From contig NZ_CP101125.1 of the NCBI RefSeq assembly GCF_024296925.1, forward strand, positions 2,730,501 through 2,794,500: a stretch of 64,000 bases of DNA. The letters run 5' to 3'. The notes below the pieces were generated by a model, which worked only from the letters and a program-made list of their open reading frames with translations, was not told the origin of the DNA and did no database searches. This stretch comes from Pseudomonas nunensis (GTDB lineage Bacteria > Pseudomonadota > Gammaproteobacteria > Pseudomonadales > Pseudomonadaceae). Position 1 is the stretch's first letter. Every line of letters starts with the position of its first letter. Below are positions 43,610 to 53,364 of the stretch, piece by piece. A program made the position numbers and the translations under genes.

Positions 43610-46129
43610 ATGGCTAAAACGGTGAGTGAATACACACGCAAACGCAACTTCGAGATCACTTCAGAGCCGCCTGAAGCAGCGCCGGCCAAGCGCGGCAAGA
43701 AAACGCCTTCGGCCTTGCGTTTCGTGATCCAGAAGCATGATGCGCGCAATTTGCATTACGACTTTCGCCTGGAACTCGATGGCACCCTGAAAAGCTGGGC
43801 CGTGCCCAAAGGCCCGAGCCTGGACCCGACGCAAAAGCGTCTGGCGGTGCATGTCGAGGACCATCCGATCAGTTACGGCACCTTCGAGGGCAGCATCCCC
43901 GAGGGTCAGTACGGCGCCGGGGATGTGATTGTCTGGGATCACGGTGTCTGGCAACCGATCGGTGACCCGAAAGAAACCTACAAGGCCGGCAAACTGAAAT
44001 TCACCCTGATCGGTGAAAAGCTCGCCGGTGACTGGGCATTGGTGCGTACCCATCTGCGCGGCAGTGGCGACAAGGAGCAATGGTTGCTGATCAAGGAAAA
44101 GGATCAACAAGCGCGGCCGATCAGCGAGTTTGACGTGGTCGCCGAGTTGCCCAAAAGCGTATTGAGCAATGCGACCGTGGGCGACAAAACCAAAAAGGCC
44201 AGTAGCAAATCCGTCAAAAAGCCCAAAGCAGCCAAACCCAAACCCACCGCCCTGCCCGAACAATTCAGCCCGCAACTGGCCACGCTGATGGACAAGGCAC
44301 CGGCCGGCGATTGGCGCTATGAAATCAAGTTCGACGGCTACCGGATCCTCGCCCGGATCGACAATGGCAAGGTGCGACTGCTGACCCGCAATGGCCACGA
44401 CTGGACGGCCAAACTGCCCCTGCAGGCCAAGGCCCTGGCCGAGATGAAACTCGACGGCAGTTGGCTCGATGGCGAAGTGGTGGTGCTCAACGACAAAGGC
44501 TTCCCGGACTTCCAGGGATTGCAGAACGCGTTCGAAATCGGCCGCTCCGTGGACATCATTTATTTCCTGTTCGACGCACCGTTCCTGCATGGCGTCGATC
44601 AGCGTGAGATGCCGGTAGAAGACCGCCGCGCGGCGCTGAAAAAAGCCCTGGGTCGCAAGTCCCGGCAAATCCTGCGCTTCTCCGAGGCCTTTACCGCCAA
44701 ACATCAAGACATCGTAGAGAGTGCCTGTGCCTTGTCACTGGAAGGCGTCATCGGCAAACGCGCTGGCAGCCCTTACGTGTCACGCCGCAGTCCGGACTGG
44801 ATCAAGCTCAAATGCCGCTTGCGTCAGGAATTCGTGATCATCGGCTATACGGCGCCGCAGGGTTCGCGCAGTGGTTTCGGCGCCCTGCTGCTGGGGGTTT
44901 ACGACGATAAGGGACTGCTCTATGCAGGGCGCGTTGGCACCGGGTTCAATCAGGCCAACCTCAAGTTGTTTCATGGCCAATTGCAGAAGATCGAGCGCAA
45001 GACCTCACCGTTGGACAAACCGTTGACCGCCGCTCAGGCCCGGGGTGTGCACTGGGTCGAGCCGACGCTGGTGTGCGAAGCCGAGTTTGCCGAGTGGACC
45101 CGCGAAGGTGTGGTCCGGCAAGCGGCGTTTATCGCCATGCGCACCGACAAACCGGCGACGGAGATTGTGCGTGAACAGCCGCAGTCCCCCAAGGCGAGCA
45201 AACCCGTGACCGAGAAGAAAACCAGCAGCAAGGACAGCACCGTCGCCGGGGTCAAGATCACGCACCCCGAGCGTGTCATCGACAAGGATAGCGGCACGCA
45301 GAAACTCGAATTGGTGCAGTTCTACGAAAGCATCAGCAAATGGATCCTGCCGTTTCTGCGCGACCGGCCGGTGTCGTTGTTGCGGGCGCCGGAAGGCGTC
45401 GAAGGCGAACAGTTCTTCCAGAAACACGCCGAGCGCCTGGCGATCCCCAATATCAAGCACCTGGACCCGAAGATCGACCTTGGCCACGCGCGACTGATGG
45501 AAATCGACTCCGTCCAGGCACTGATCGGCGCGGCGCAAATGGGCACCATCGAGCTGCATACCTGGGGCGCGACCACGGACAAGATTGAAACCCCGGACTT
45601 GTTCGTCCTCGACCTCGACCCAGATCCGGCGCTCCCATGGAAAAGCATGGTTGAGGCCACGCAACTGACCCTGTCGGTGCTGGATGAAATCGGCCTGGAG
45701 GCGTTCTTGAAAACCAGCGGTGGCAAAGGCATGCACATCATCGTGCCGCTGGCGCGCAAGGATGACTGGGACACGGTCAAAGCGTTCGCCAAAGCCATCG
45801 CGCAGTTTATGGCGCAGCAACTGCCGGAGCGGATCAGCGCGACCATGGGCCCGAAAAACCGGGTCGGCAAGATTTTCGTCGATTACCTGCGCAACACCCG
45901 TGGGGCCAGTACGGTGTCGGCGTATTCGGTGCGGGCGCGGCCGGGGTTACCGGTATCGGTGCCGATTGCGCGGGATGAGTTGACGGCGCTGCATGGTTCG
46001 CAGGAATGGACGGTGGCCAATTTGCTGGAGCGACTGGAGGGATTGAAAGAGGATCCGTGGGCGGGGTATGCGAATCGGCAGAAGATTACGGCGAAGATGT
46101 GGAAGCAGTTAGGGGCCAAGAAGCCTTAG
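43610..46129 (+). CDS. ligD: Multifunctional end-joining DNA ligase LigD
   Basis: An 839-residue three-domain protein in the order typical of Pseudomonas. First comes the 3'-phosphoesterase (HDARNLHYDFRLELDG, from H43). Next is the ATP-dependent ligase with YEIKFDGYR, catalytic K240, to about residue 520. Last is the primase-polymerase (LFVLDLDPDP, metal-binding Asp at 668 and 670; KTSGGKGMHIIVPL). Lys/Ser/Thr-rich linkers separate the domains. It trims, fills and seals double-strand breaks held by Ku. Directly downstream of ku, so the pair forms a complete bacterial NHEJ operon. Confidence 0.96.
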   Translation: MAKTVSEYTRKRNFEITSEPPEAAPAKRGKKTPSALRFVIQKHDARNLHYDFRLELDGTLKSWAVPKGPSLDPTQKRLAVHVEDHPISYGTFEGSIPEGQYGAGDVIVWDHGVWQPIGDPKETYKAGKLKFTLIGEKLAGDWALVRTHLRGSGDKEQWLLIKEKDQQARPISEFDVVAELPKSVLSNATVGDKTKKASSKSVKKPKAAKPKPTALPEQFSPQLATLMDKAPAGDWRYEIKFDGYRILARIDNGKVRLLTRNGHDWTAKLPLQAKALAEMKLDGSWLDGEVVVLNDKGFPDFQGLQNAFEIGRSVDIIYFLFDAPFLHGVDQREMPVEDRRAALKKALGRKSRQILRFSEAFTAKHQDIVESACALSLEGVIGKRAGSPYVSRRSPDWIKLKCRLRQEFVIIGYTAPQGSRSGFGALLLGVYDDKGLLYAGRVGTGFNQANLKLFHGQLQKIERKTSPLDKPLTAAQARGVHWVEPTLVCEAEFAEWTREGVVRQAAFIAMRTDKPATEIVREQPQSPKASKPVTEKKTSSKDSTVAGVKITHPERVIDKDSGTQKLELVQFYESISKWILPFLRDRPVSLLRAPEGVEGEQFFQKHAERLAIPNIKHLDPKIDLGHARLMEIDSVQALIGAAQMGTIELHTWGATTDKIETPDLFVLDLDPDPALPWKSMVEATQLTLSVLDEIGLEAFLKTSGGKGMHIIVPLARKDDWDTVKAFAKAIAQFMAQQLPERISATMGPKNRVGKIFVDYLRNTRGASTVSAYSVRARPGLPVSVPIARDELTALHGSQEWTVANLLERLEGLKEDPWAGYANRQKITAKMWKQLGAKKP

Positions 46130-46150
46130 TTGATGTGTTGAATGTTCTGG

Positions 46151-46223
46151 CCTCTTCGCGGGCAAGCCTCGCTCCTACGGGTCACGCAATACCCTGTAGG
46201 AGCGAGGCTTGCCCGCGAAGGCG
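46151..46223. repeat. REP pair (TGTAGGAGCGAGGCTTGCC class)
   Basis: Inverted copies of TGTAGGAGCGAGGCTTGCCC flank a short spacer between the convergent ligD and lpxO genes; likely a common 3' end structure. Confidence 0.9.
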
Positions 46224-46226
46224 TCC

Positions 46227-47126
46227 TCAGATCAGTACAAAAACCGCCAACAACCCACCAAAAATCGCCCACTTCTCAAAGTAGTAGCGTGCACGGTTGC
46301 GCTTTTTCAGCTCTTTGCCGCGCAGCCGAACCTTGTAGATTTTGGCGAACAGGCGATTGATGCCGCCGGTCTTATCGCCTGCATCATTCGGTGCGCCCGC
46401 CGCCGACATTACGTTACGGCTGAACCAGGCATTGAACGCCGCCGCCCAGCGATATTTCATCGGCCGCTCGACATCGCAAAACAGGATGATGCGGTTCTGA
46501 TCGGTGGTGTTTTCCGCGTAGTGAATGAACGTTTCATCGAACATCACCGCTTCGCCGTCGCGCCAGTGGTAGTTCTCACCGTCAACATTGATGTAGCAAC
46601 CAGCATCGTTGGGTGTTTCCAGGCCCAAGTGATAACGGTAGGAACCGGCATACGGGTCGCGGTGGCGCACCAGTTTGGAACCTGGCGGCAGTTCAGCGAA
46701 CATCGCGGCCTTGATCGAGCCAATGCTTTGCACCAGTTCGGTGGTGCGCGGGCAGAGTTTCTCGGCAGAAGGATGACTGTCGCCATACCACTTCAGGTAG
46801 AAACGCTTCCAGCCGCTCTTGAAGAACGAGTTGAAACCTACATCGTCGTATTGGTTCGAGCGCTTGATCTCGCCGGCCCGGAGCAGGTTCTGCCCTTCGG
46901 CACGGATTTCTTCCCAATGGGCCTGCAACGGGCTCAAGTCCGGAAAGTCGGCCGGGTTGAGGTAAGGCTTGCTCGGGAGTTTGGAGAACATATAGAGGAA
47001 GCAATTGATCGGCGCCAGAAACGTCGAGTGATCGCTCAGTTGACGGCCCAATTTGTGGCGCACGCGTCCGCGCAGGTGAACGTACGCGATCGAGATAACA
47101 TAAATAGCGGCAATGATGAGTTTCAC
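46227..47126 (-). CDS. lpxO: Lipid A hydroxylase LpxO
   Basis: About 299 residues. An N-terminal transmembrane helix (LIIAAIYVISIAYV) anchors an aspartyl/asparaginyl beta-hydroxylase-type domain. The Fe(II)/2-oxoglutarate site is visible as LVRHRDPYAGSYRYHLGL (HxD) with a second His in DETFIHYAENTTDQNR. A second hydrophobic segment lies at the C-terminus (WAIFGGLLAVFVLI). It hydroxylates the secondary acyl chain of lipid A, using O2 and 2-oxoglutarate. The start is uncertain: GTG at 47126 or GTG at 47138; no ATG fits. The protein contains KLCPRTTELVQSIGSIKAAM as in Pseudomonas LpxO. Confidence 0.88.
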   Translation of the reverse strand: MKLIIAAIYVISIAYVHLRGRVRHKLGRQLSDHSTFLAPINCFLYMFSKLPSKPYLNPADFPDLSPLQAHWEEIRAEGQNLLRAGEIKRSNQYDDVGFNSFFKSGWKRFYLKWYGDSHPSAEKLCPRTTELVQSIGSIKAAMFAELPPGSKLVRHRDPYAGSYRYHLGLETPNDAGCYINVDGENYHWRDGEAVMFDETFIHYAENTTDQNRIILFCDVERPMKYRWAAAFNAWFSRNVMSAAGAPNDAGDKTGGINRLFAKIYKVRLRGKELKKRNRARYYFEKWAIFGGLLAVFVLI

Positions 47127-47608
47127 GGCAATCGTCACACGTCAGAAGTGAACAAACTGCGCAGCCGGCCAAGCGGTCTGGCGCAGTATCTGAATACGAA
47201 ACAGCGGTCCCGGTGGCACGTCCTTGAGCTCATGCCAACAGCGGCATTGGGTGAATAGATGGCATTTTAGCCACGGTTTGTAACAAATAGTTAGCTAAGA
47301 ACTGTGAAAATGTGTCCGCTGATGCTGCCAAAGTGCCCGCGCAGACTCAACGCCCTATCGTTTAAAGAGCCAGACCAGTACAATCGCCGCCAAACATTAC
47401 GCGCCCCCCTTGGTTGATGACGGGAATGAACCCCGCCTCAGCGCACTTCGACTCGGGCCAAGCGCTCCATTGCTGCTGTCCACTTATTGCCAGATGGACC
47501 TTCCGCTTCTGACCGGGATGCATTTCCCGTGGTTTGAATACCGGAACCAGGTACTGAATCGGTACTGCCGCACCTTTAGCTACTCTGAATGCTTCGCAGG
47601 AAAAACCT
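47127..47608. other. Gene-free region upstream of ybiT
   Basis: This 482-bp divergent region should hold the promoters of lpxO and ybiT. It includes an AT-rich part (47260-47320). I see no convincing gene, RNA or repeat in it; short frames on both strands lack ribosome binding sites and family resemblance. Confidence 0.4.
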
Positions 47609-49198
47609 TTGATTTCTACAGCTAACATCACGATGCAGTTCGGCGCCAAGCCGTTATTCGAGAACGTTTCGGTCAAATTCGCGGCGGGCAACCGCTATGG
47701 CCTGATCGGCGCCAACGGTTGCGGCAAGTCGACCTTCATGAAAATCCTCGGCGACGATCTCGAGCCGTCCGGCGGCCAGGTTATGCTCGAGCCGAACGTG
47801 CGTCTGGGTAAATTGCGCCAGGATCAGTTCGCTTACGAAGAATTCACCGTGATCGACACCGTGATCATGGGTCACGAAGAGCTGTGGAAGGTCAAGGCCG
47901 AGCGCGATCGGATCTACTCGCTGCCGGAAATGACCGAAGAAGACGGCATGGCCGTGGCCGAGCTGGAAACCGAGTTCGCTGAAATGGACGGCTACACCGC
48001 CGAATCCCGTGCCGGCGAACTGTTGCTGGGCCTGGGTATCGGCATCGAGCAACACTTTGGCCCGATGAGCGAGGTTTCCCCAGGCTGGAAACTGCGCGTA
48101 TTGCTGGCTCAGGCGCTGTTCTCCGATCCTGAAGTGCTGTTGCTCGACGAACCGACCAACCACTTGGACATCAACACCATCCGCTGGCTGGAAAACATTC
48201 TGACCCAGCGCTCCAGCCTGATGATCATCATCTCTCACGACCGTCACTTCCTGAACAGCGTGTGCACCCACATGGCTGACCTGGATTACGGCGAGCTGCG
48301 CCTGTTCCCGGGCAACTACGACGAGTACATGACCGTGGCGACCCAGTCCCGCGAGCAACTGCTGTCGGACAACGCCAAGAAGAAAGCCCAGATTTCCGAG
48401 CTGCAATCGTTCGTCAGCCGTTTCTCGGCCAACGCCTCGAAAGCCAAGCAGGCCACGTCCCGCGCCAAGGCGATCGACAAGATCCAGCTGGCCGAGGTCA
48501 AGCCTTCGAGCCGTGTGAGCCCGTTCATCCGTTTCGAACAAACCAAGAAGCTGCACCGTCAGGCGGTCATCGTCGAGCGCATGGCCAAAGGTTTCGACGG
48601 CAAGCCGCTGTTCAAAGACTTCAGCTTCCAGGTTGAAGCCGGCGAGCGCGTGGCGATCATCGGCCCGAACGGTATCGGTAAAACCACCCTGCTGCGCACC
48701 CTGGTCAACGAACTGACCCCGGATGCCGGCACTGTGAAGTGGACCGATGCCGCAGAACTGGGCTATTACGCCCAGGACCACGCGCACGACTTCGAAGACG
48801 ACTGCAACCTGTTCGACTGGATGGGCCAATGGACCCAGGGCGGCGAGCAGATCGTTCGCGGCACCCTCGGCCGGATGCTGTTCTCCAACGACGAGATCCT
48901 CAAGTCGGTCAAGGTCATTTCCGGTGGCGAGCAAGGTCGCATGCTGTTCGGCAAGCTGATCCTGCAAAAGCCGAACGTGTTGATCATGGACGAACCGACC
49001 AACCACTTGGACATGGAATCCATCGAGGCGCTGAACCTGGCGCTGGAGAACTACCCGGGCACGCTGATCTTCGTCAGCCACGACCGTGAGTTCGTATCAT
49101 CGTTGGCCACCCGCATTATCGAACTCAGCCCTAGCGGTGTGATCGACTTCAGCGGCACCTATGACGATTACCTGCGTAGCCAGGGTGTTGTGTTCTAA
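47609..49198 (+). CDS. ybiT: ABC-F family ATPase YbiT
   Basis: A 529-residue protein with two ABC cassettes and no membrane domain. The first has [10 protein letters not shown] and [11 protein letters not shown]; the second has [22 protein letters not shown] and [11 protein letters not shown]. The linker between them is a long charged helix, as in ABC-F proteins that act on the ribosome. N-terminus [23 protein letters not shown] and length match E. coli YbiT. The start is TTG at 47609 with AGGA about 8 bp upstream; no in-frame ATG fits. A terminator follows. Confidence 0.93.
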   Translation: MISTANITMQFGAKPLFENVSVKFAAGNRYGLIGANGCGKSTFMKILGDDLEPSGGQVMLEPNVRLGKLRQDQFAYEEFTVIDTVIMGHEELWKVKAERDRIYSLPEMTEEDGMAVAELETEFAEMDGYTAESRAGELLLGLGIGIEQHFGPMSEVSPGWKLRVLLAQALFSDPEVLLLDEPTNHLDINTIRWLENILTQRSSLMIIISHDRHFLNSVCTHMADLDYGELRLFPGNYDEYMTVATQSREQLLSDNAKKKAQISELQSFVSRFSANASKAKQATSRAKAIDKIQLAEVKPSSRVSPFIRFEQTKKLHRQAVIVERMAKGFDGKPLFKDFSFQVEAGERVAIIGPNGIGKTTLLRTLVNELTPDAGTVKWTDAAELGYYAQDHAHDFEDDCNLFDWMGQWTQGGEQIVRGTLGRMLFSNDEILKSVKVISGGEQGRMLFGKLILQKPNVLIMDEPTNHLDMESIEALNLALENYPGTLIFVSHDREFVSSLATRIIELSPSGVIDFSGTYDDYLRSQGVVF

Positions 49199-49214
49199 AT
49201 AGCGGTCGAAAATG

Positions 49215-49244
49215 AAAAGCCCTGTCCTGGTGACGGGGCTTTTT
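49215..49244 (+). terminator. Intrinsic terminator after ybiT
   Basis: AAAAGCCCTGTC, a 5-base loop and GACGGGGCTTTTT form a stem of about 11 bp followed by five T's, 16 bp past the ybiT stop. Confidence 0.92.
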
Positions 49245-49280
49245 GCATTTCAGGGCCGACGGATGTACTGGCGCTGACAC

Positions 49281-49368
49281 CTCCGCGGGCAAGCCTCGCT
49301 CCTACAGGATTTGTGTTCATTATTAAGCGCCGCGAAACCTGTAGGAGCGAGGCTTGCCCGCGAAGAGG
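49281..49368. repeat. REP pair (TGTAGGAGCGAGGCTTGCC class)
   Basis: Inverted copies of TGTAGGAGCGAGGCTTGCCC around a ~35-bp spacer, upstream of the MFS transporter gene. Confidence 0.88.
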
Positions 49369-49464
49369 CCCTCAAACACAACGAACATAGATAGCCTGCT
49401 TCCTTTTATTTCCCGCCCACGCCATGATGCAGGTCTCCCACCGCCGCCCGCGAACGAGCCCTTC

Positions 49465-50652
49465 ATGTCAGTGCAGCAACTGCCCCCGCAAAGCTCCATG
49501 GCGATCACCCTGCAGATCGTCTCCATCGTTTTCTATACCTTTATTGCCTTCCTCTGCATCGGTCTGCCGATTGCGGTGATCCCGGGGTATGTTCACGAAC
49601 AGCTGGGTTTCAGCGCGATCATCGCGGGGCTGACCATTGGCTGCCAATACCTGGCCACCCTGCTCAGCCGCCCGATGGCCGGGCGCATGTCGGACACTGT
49701 CGGCACCAAGCGGGCGATTGTCTACGGCTTGTCGGGGATTGTGTTGAGTGGGGTGCTGACGTTGATGTCGACGCTGCTGCAAAGCTTTCCGTTGCTGAGC
49801 CTGTTGATCCTGATTGCTGGCCGGCTGCTGTTGGGGATCGCCCAAGGCTTGATCGGCGTCGGCACCATCAGTTGGTGCATGGGCCAGGTCGGCGCCGAGC
49901 ACACCGCGCGCTCGATTTCCTGGAACGGGATCGCGTCCTATGGCGCCATCGCCATTGGTGCACCGCTGGGCGTGGTGATGGTCGCCGAGTATGGCTTTGA
50001 AAGCCTGGGGATTGTCCTGTCGGTGCTGGCGCTGGGCGCGCTGTTGCTGATCCGCAACAAACCGTCGGTGCCGGTAATTCGCGGGGAACGCCTGCCGTTC
50101 TGGAACGTGTTCGGGCGCATTGCGCCGTTCGGCGCGAGCCTGAGCCTGGCGTCCATCGGCTACGGCACCCTGACCACTTTTATTACCTTGTATTACCTCA
50201 ATCGCGACTGGACCGGCGCGGCGTATTGCCTGACGGTGTTCGGCGTGTGTTTCATTCTGTCGCGGCTGCTGTTCATTTCTGCGATCAGCCGTTTCGGCGG
50301 CTTCACCTCGGCGATTGCCTGCATGACCATCGAGACCGTGGGCCTGATGATGTTGTGGCTGGCACCGTCCACTGGTTATGCGTTGATCGGCGCCGGATTG
50401 ACCGGGTTTGGCCTGTCACTGGTGTATCCGGCGCTGGGGGTGGAGGCGATCAAGCAGGTGCCCAACTCCAGTCGCGGCGCGGGGCTGAGTGCTTATGCGG
50501 TGTTTTTCGATCTGGCGCTGGCGATTGCCGGACCGCTGATGGGCGCGGTGGCGTTGAACCTGGGGTATTCGTGGATTTTCTTCAGTGCGGCGTTGTTATC
50601 GGTGACCGGGCTCGGCTTGACGCTTCTGCTGAAACGCCGCGCAATCGCCTGA
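49465..50652 (+). CDS. MFS transporter (YhhS/YfcJ-like)
   Basis: A 395-residue integral membrane protein with 12 predicted helices. It matches the E. coli YhhS group: FLCIGLPIAVIPGYVHEQLGFSA, GCQYLATLLSRPMAGRMSDT (the loop 2-3 signature), ISWNGIASYGAIAIGAPLGVV and GFGLSLVYPALGVEAIKQVP. Members are drug:proton antiporter-like exporters, the substrate usually unknown. The ATG at 49465 begins just before the first helix; the ribosome binding site is weak (GAG). Monocistronic. Confidence 0.85.
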   Translation: MSVQQLPPQSSMAITLQIVSIVFYTFIAFLCIGLPIAVIPGYVHEQLGFSAIIAGLTIGCQYLATLLSRPMAGRMSDTVGTKRAIVYGLSGIVLSGVLTLMSTLLQSFPLLSLLILIAGRLLLGIAQGLIGVGTISWCMGQVGAEHTARSISWNGIASYGAIAIGAPLGVVMVAEYGFESLGIVLSVLALGALLLIRNKPSVPVIRGERLPFWNVFGRIAPFGASLSLASIGYGTLTTFITLYYLNRDWTGAAYCLTVFGVCFILSRLLFISAISRFGGFTSAIACMTIETVGLMMLWLAPSTGYALIGAGLTGFGLSLVYPALGVEAIKQVPNSSRGAGLSAYAVFFDLALAIAGPLMGAVALNLGYSWIFFSAALLSVTGLGLTLLLKRRAIA

Positions 50653-50666
50653 CAACCACGATCCAC

Positions 50667-50739
50667 TGTGGGAGCGGGCTTGCTCGCGAATGCGCTGCGT
50701 CATTCAACATCAATGTTGACTGACAAGGCCCCTTCGCGA
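50667..50739. repeat. REP pair, interrupted by an insertion sequence
   Basis: The left arm TGTGGGAGCGGGCTTGCTCG (from 50668) is intact. The right arm begins CCCCTTCGCGA and is cut at 50739; it resumes as CGAGCAAGCCCGCTCCCACA at 52021, after the IS element. Joining the two restores a normal REP pair. Confidence 0.9.
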
Positions 50740-52020
50740 TGTAGAAACGGACACATCCTTTACGATTGAAACCGGGGACGTCCTTTACGTTTCTGCTGGC
50801 TTGAAAGGCGGGTTTCGCCGCTTTTCAGCCTGCCTAAAAGGTAGTTACAAAGGTAAATATCCCACACATCATCGTCCACTTCCTTGAGCCCTAACGCCTC
50901 ACCTGCCAGGGATTCACTGACGAAAATCATCTTACCTTTCCATTTCATCGACCCATTCTGCCTGACCATGCGGATCGTCATGTCCGAAGCGTAAACGGCC
51001 TCGGGCACGTGTCCGTCGTACTGCCGTTGAGATGGCTCGTAGAGGGCCGCAGGAACTTTCATCTCTAAAGCCTTGTGTGGTCTTACGAAATTGAACTCCT
51101 GTCGAAACTGTTCGAATGCCAACTGTTGCTCCACCAGATTACGTTCCGGTGCGTGAAGCAATGCAGCCTTGAGCGTTCGGTGCATGCGTTCATGACGGCC
51201 ATTCTGGTCAGGGCGCCCCGGCTGGATTCTCTCCGGATAGATCCCTAGTCGTATCCACCACGCCGCCAGACTGGATATGCGTGAAATACCGGTGGAGGCA
51301 AAGGGGGAGCCATTATCTGTGCGGATTACGTCAGGCAAACCGAACTCTCGAAATGCCCAGTCAAATCCTTCGCGGGCACCGGCAACGCTACTCTGAGCCC
51401 TGCACAGCAATAAAAATCGGCTGACATGATCGGTAATGGTCAGTGGGTAACAACGTTGGCCGTTCTGAAGTGCGAAGTCTCCTTTGAAGTCCGCAGCCCA
51501 TGTCTGATTAGGCGCAGTGGCATCGCGCAGCGGATTTTTCCCTGCTGGCGGACGATTGAGAAAGCGGCGTTTCTGCACCAGGCCTGCTCGTTTAAGCCAC
51601 TCGCCTGCCGTGCTGACAGCTGGCCAAGACAACTCTGGGTGATCGATCCTGAGGTTATGCACCAGCTTCTCAGGCCCCCAACTGTGGTGCTCGCGCTTGT
51701 ACGCGATTAGCAACTCAAGCACCTCGTCGCTGATTTTGAAGGGGCTCGTATGCGGGCGCCGTGACAACTCCTTTAACCCATCAACGCCATGTGCCTCGTA
51801 GCGTGCAAGCCATTTGTCCAACGTAGGCCGGCTGAGCCCGTAGTGACGGGCCAGCTCGATTTTTGAGTAGCTGCCTTGCAGCCAGTCGCCTATGAGTTTG
51901 ATTCGTTGATCCATCGGGGACTCTCGATTCCAGGGCATGGTCAGGCACCTCCTGACCGTATTTCACACCTGTAAAGGATGTCTCCGGTTTAAAACGTAAA
52001 GGATGTCTCCGGTTTCTACC
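50740..52020 (-). mobile_element. IS481-type insertion sequence, 1281 bp
   Basis: Starts TGTAGAAACGG and ends CCGGTTTCTACC, inverted ends with two terminal mismatches and a one-base gap. The flanking CGA (50737-50739 and 52021-52023) is a 3-bp target duplication. Each end also carries two copies of a ~20-bp motif (GTAAAGGATGTCTCCGGTTT or its complement), probably transposase binding sites. One transposase gene fills the interior. Insertion is in the right arm of a REP palindrome. The intact ends and gene suggest recent movement. Confidence 0.9.
50760..51938 (-). CDS. IS481-family transposase
   Basis: A 392-residue DDE transposase. The N-terminal helix-turn-helix reads SKIELARHYGLSRPTLDKWLARY (about residues 25-47). 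The integrase core has D150 (AADFKGDF), D208 (RTDNGSPF) and E250 (NGRHERMH), the DDE triad of IS481/IS3-type enzymes. FVRPHKALEMKVPAALY is the typical C-terminal segment. AGGAGG lies about 9 bp before the ATG at 51938. No frameshift or internal stop is visible, so the element is probably active. Confidence 0.93.
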   Translation of the reverse strand: MPWNRESPMDQRIKLIGDWLQGSYSKIELARHYGLSRPTLDKWLARYEAHGVDGLKELSRRPHTSPFKISDEVLELLIAYKREHHSWGPEKLVHNLRIDHPELSWPAVSTAGEWLKRAGLVQKRRFLNRPPAGKNPLRDATAPNQTWAADFKGDFALQNGQRCYPLTITDHVSRFLLLCRAQSSVAGAREGFDWAFREFGLPDVIRTDNGSPFASTGISRISSLAAWWIRLGIYPERIQPGRPDQNGRHERMHRTLKAALLHAPERNLVEQQLAFEQFRQEFNFVRPHKALEMKVPAALYEPSQRQYDGHVPEAVYASDMTIRMVRQNGSMKWKGKMIFVSESLAGEALGLKEVDDDVWDIYLCNYLLGRLKSGETRLSSQQKRKGRPRFQS

Positions 52021-52063
52021 CGAGCAAGCCCGCTCCCACAGGGGTGTTGCGGTGTTGATTAGA

Positions 52064-53101
52064 TTACTGATCCGCAGTCTGCATCCCCGCCCGACTCGGC
52101 TTGCCCAGCGCATGCGAGAAGAAGCGCCCTGCTTCGGAGATCAAATTGCGGTGGATGTCTTCGCGATCAACCCCATCGGCATCGGTGCACAGCGCCGGCA
52201 TGACAATGATCTGTTCTTCATTACACGGCGCCATGAACACAAAGTGCCCTGCCCCGGCCAATAACTTGAAGTCCGGCGCGATCGGCAGTTTGCGCGCCAG
52301 CGCTGCAGCGTTTTTGTCGAAAGCCACAAGTTTGTCGCCGTCACCGCTGTACAGCAGCACCGGCACATGCACATCCGCCAACGTATGACGGCCGAACTTG
52401 AGGCTCAGCGGCGCCATCAGCAGCAACGCATGAACACGCGGGTCGGCCACTGGCTGCAAATCATCACGATCAACGATCAACTCGCCCTGGGTATTGCAAG
52501 CATCGCGGTCATCCGGGCGTTCCTGGCAATAGCGGCGCAGACGATCCAGATCAGGCGTGGCACCGGACAGGATCAACGCGGTTTCACCGCCCGCCGAGTA
52601 ACCAATCACCCCGACCTGATCGGCGTTGACGAAAGGCGCCAGCATCGCATCGCCCAAGGTGGCGGTAATCGCTTCGGAAATTTGCAGGGGCCGGCCGTAC
52701 AGGTTGCTCAAGGTGCCGAGACGGCTGTGATCCTTGGAGTTGTCGCCGGGATGAATCACCGCGACGACTACAAAACCCTTGCGGGCCAGCGACGTGGCGA
52801 GGTCGTGCAAGGCCAGCGGCGTGCCGACGTTGCCGTGGGACAGCATCAGCATCGGGAAACGGCCGATGGCGACGCGGGCATCTTCGCTCGCTTCGACGGT
52901 ATAGCCTTCGAGTTTGCTGGTGTGATCCTTGTCGCTGGACGGATAAAAGGCGATGGCGCGCATCGGCTGCAAATCCAGCGGATCGAGGAACGTCATCTCG
53001 TGATAACCGACGCTCCAGTGGGAATGCAGGCCAGGCGCAGCGTGCACTGAAATCAGGCTGCTGAGCAGGCACATCAGTAACGTTGCACAAAGACGCACCA
53101 T
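52064..53101 (-). CDS. Exported alpha/beta hydrolase (dienelactone hydrolase-like)
   Basis: A 345-residue protein with a signal peptide (MVRLCATLLMCLLSSLIS, cleavage near VHA-AP). The hydrolase fold shows FPMLMLSHGNVGTPLALHDLA (oxyanion strand), GVIGYSAGGETALI with the nucleophile Ser, VLLYSGDGDKLV with the acid region and AGHFVFMAPC with the catalytic His. It resembles predicted dienelactone hydrolase/PAF acetylhydrolase-like enzymes; the substrate is unknown. Start at ATG 53101, with AAGGTGGGG upstream; a GTG 12 bp earlier is possible. Confidence 0.8.
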   Translation of the reverse strand: MVRLCATLLMCLLSSLISVHAAPGLHSHWSVGYHEMTFLDPLDLQPMRAIAFYPSSDKDHTSKLEGYTVEASEDARVAIGRFPMLMLSHGNVGTPLALHDLATSLARKGFVVVAVIHPGDNSKDHSRLGTLSNLYGRPLQISEAITATLGDAMLAPFVNADQVGVIGYSAGGETALILSGATPDLDRLRRYCQERPDDRDACNTQGELIVDRDDLQPVADPRVHALLLMAPLSLKFGRHTLADVHVPVLLYSGDGDKLVAFDKNAAALARKLPIAPDFKLLAGAGHFVFMAPCNEEQIIVMPALCTDADGVDREDIHRNLISEAGRFFSHALGKPSRAGMQTADQ

Positions 53102-53265
53102 GGGATGCCCCACCTTTGTTACTAAACTGAAAAGCCCGTAGTGCTCCGGGGTACGGAGAACGCGGCCTTGTGCCAGTGTTGGCGGCCATCAAGGTCATTG
53201 CGCAACGGGGACGTTAACCCTCGACTGCATAACCTGGGCCACAACATAAAAAACCGTCAAAAACA

Positions 53266-53313
53266 AAAAAACTCTGTAACTGATCATTACAATGATCAGA
53301 ATACAGAGTTTTT
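53266..53313. terminator. Bidirectional intrinsic terminator
   Basis: AAAAACTCTGT ... ACAGAGTTTTT forms the outer stem, with TGATCATT-ac-AATGATCA inside, giving a long hairpin with A- and T-tracts. It lies downstream of the azoreductase gene and upstream of the hydrolase gene. Confidence 0.9.
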
Positions 53314-53364
53314 CGGGTATTGCCTGAGCCGTTTAGTATTTTTTACGCAGGCCTTACACAGGCC

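Noticed and set aside
47410..47625. 71-residue plus-strand frame before ybiT
   Set aside because: Starts at a TTG without ribosome binding site and shows no family likeness; more likely 5' untranslated DNA.
47654..49081. 475-residue frame on the minus strand opposite ybiT
   Set aside because: It is the antisense shadow of a highly conserved ABC-F gene in GC-rich DNA; the sequence is low-complexity His/Val/Gln-rich without motifs.
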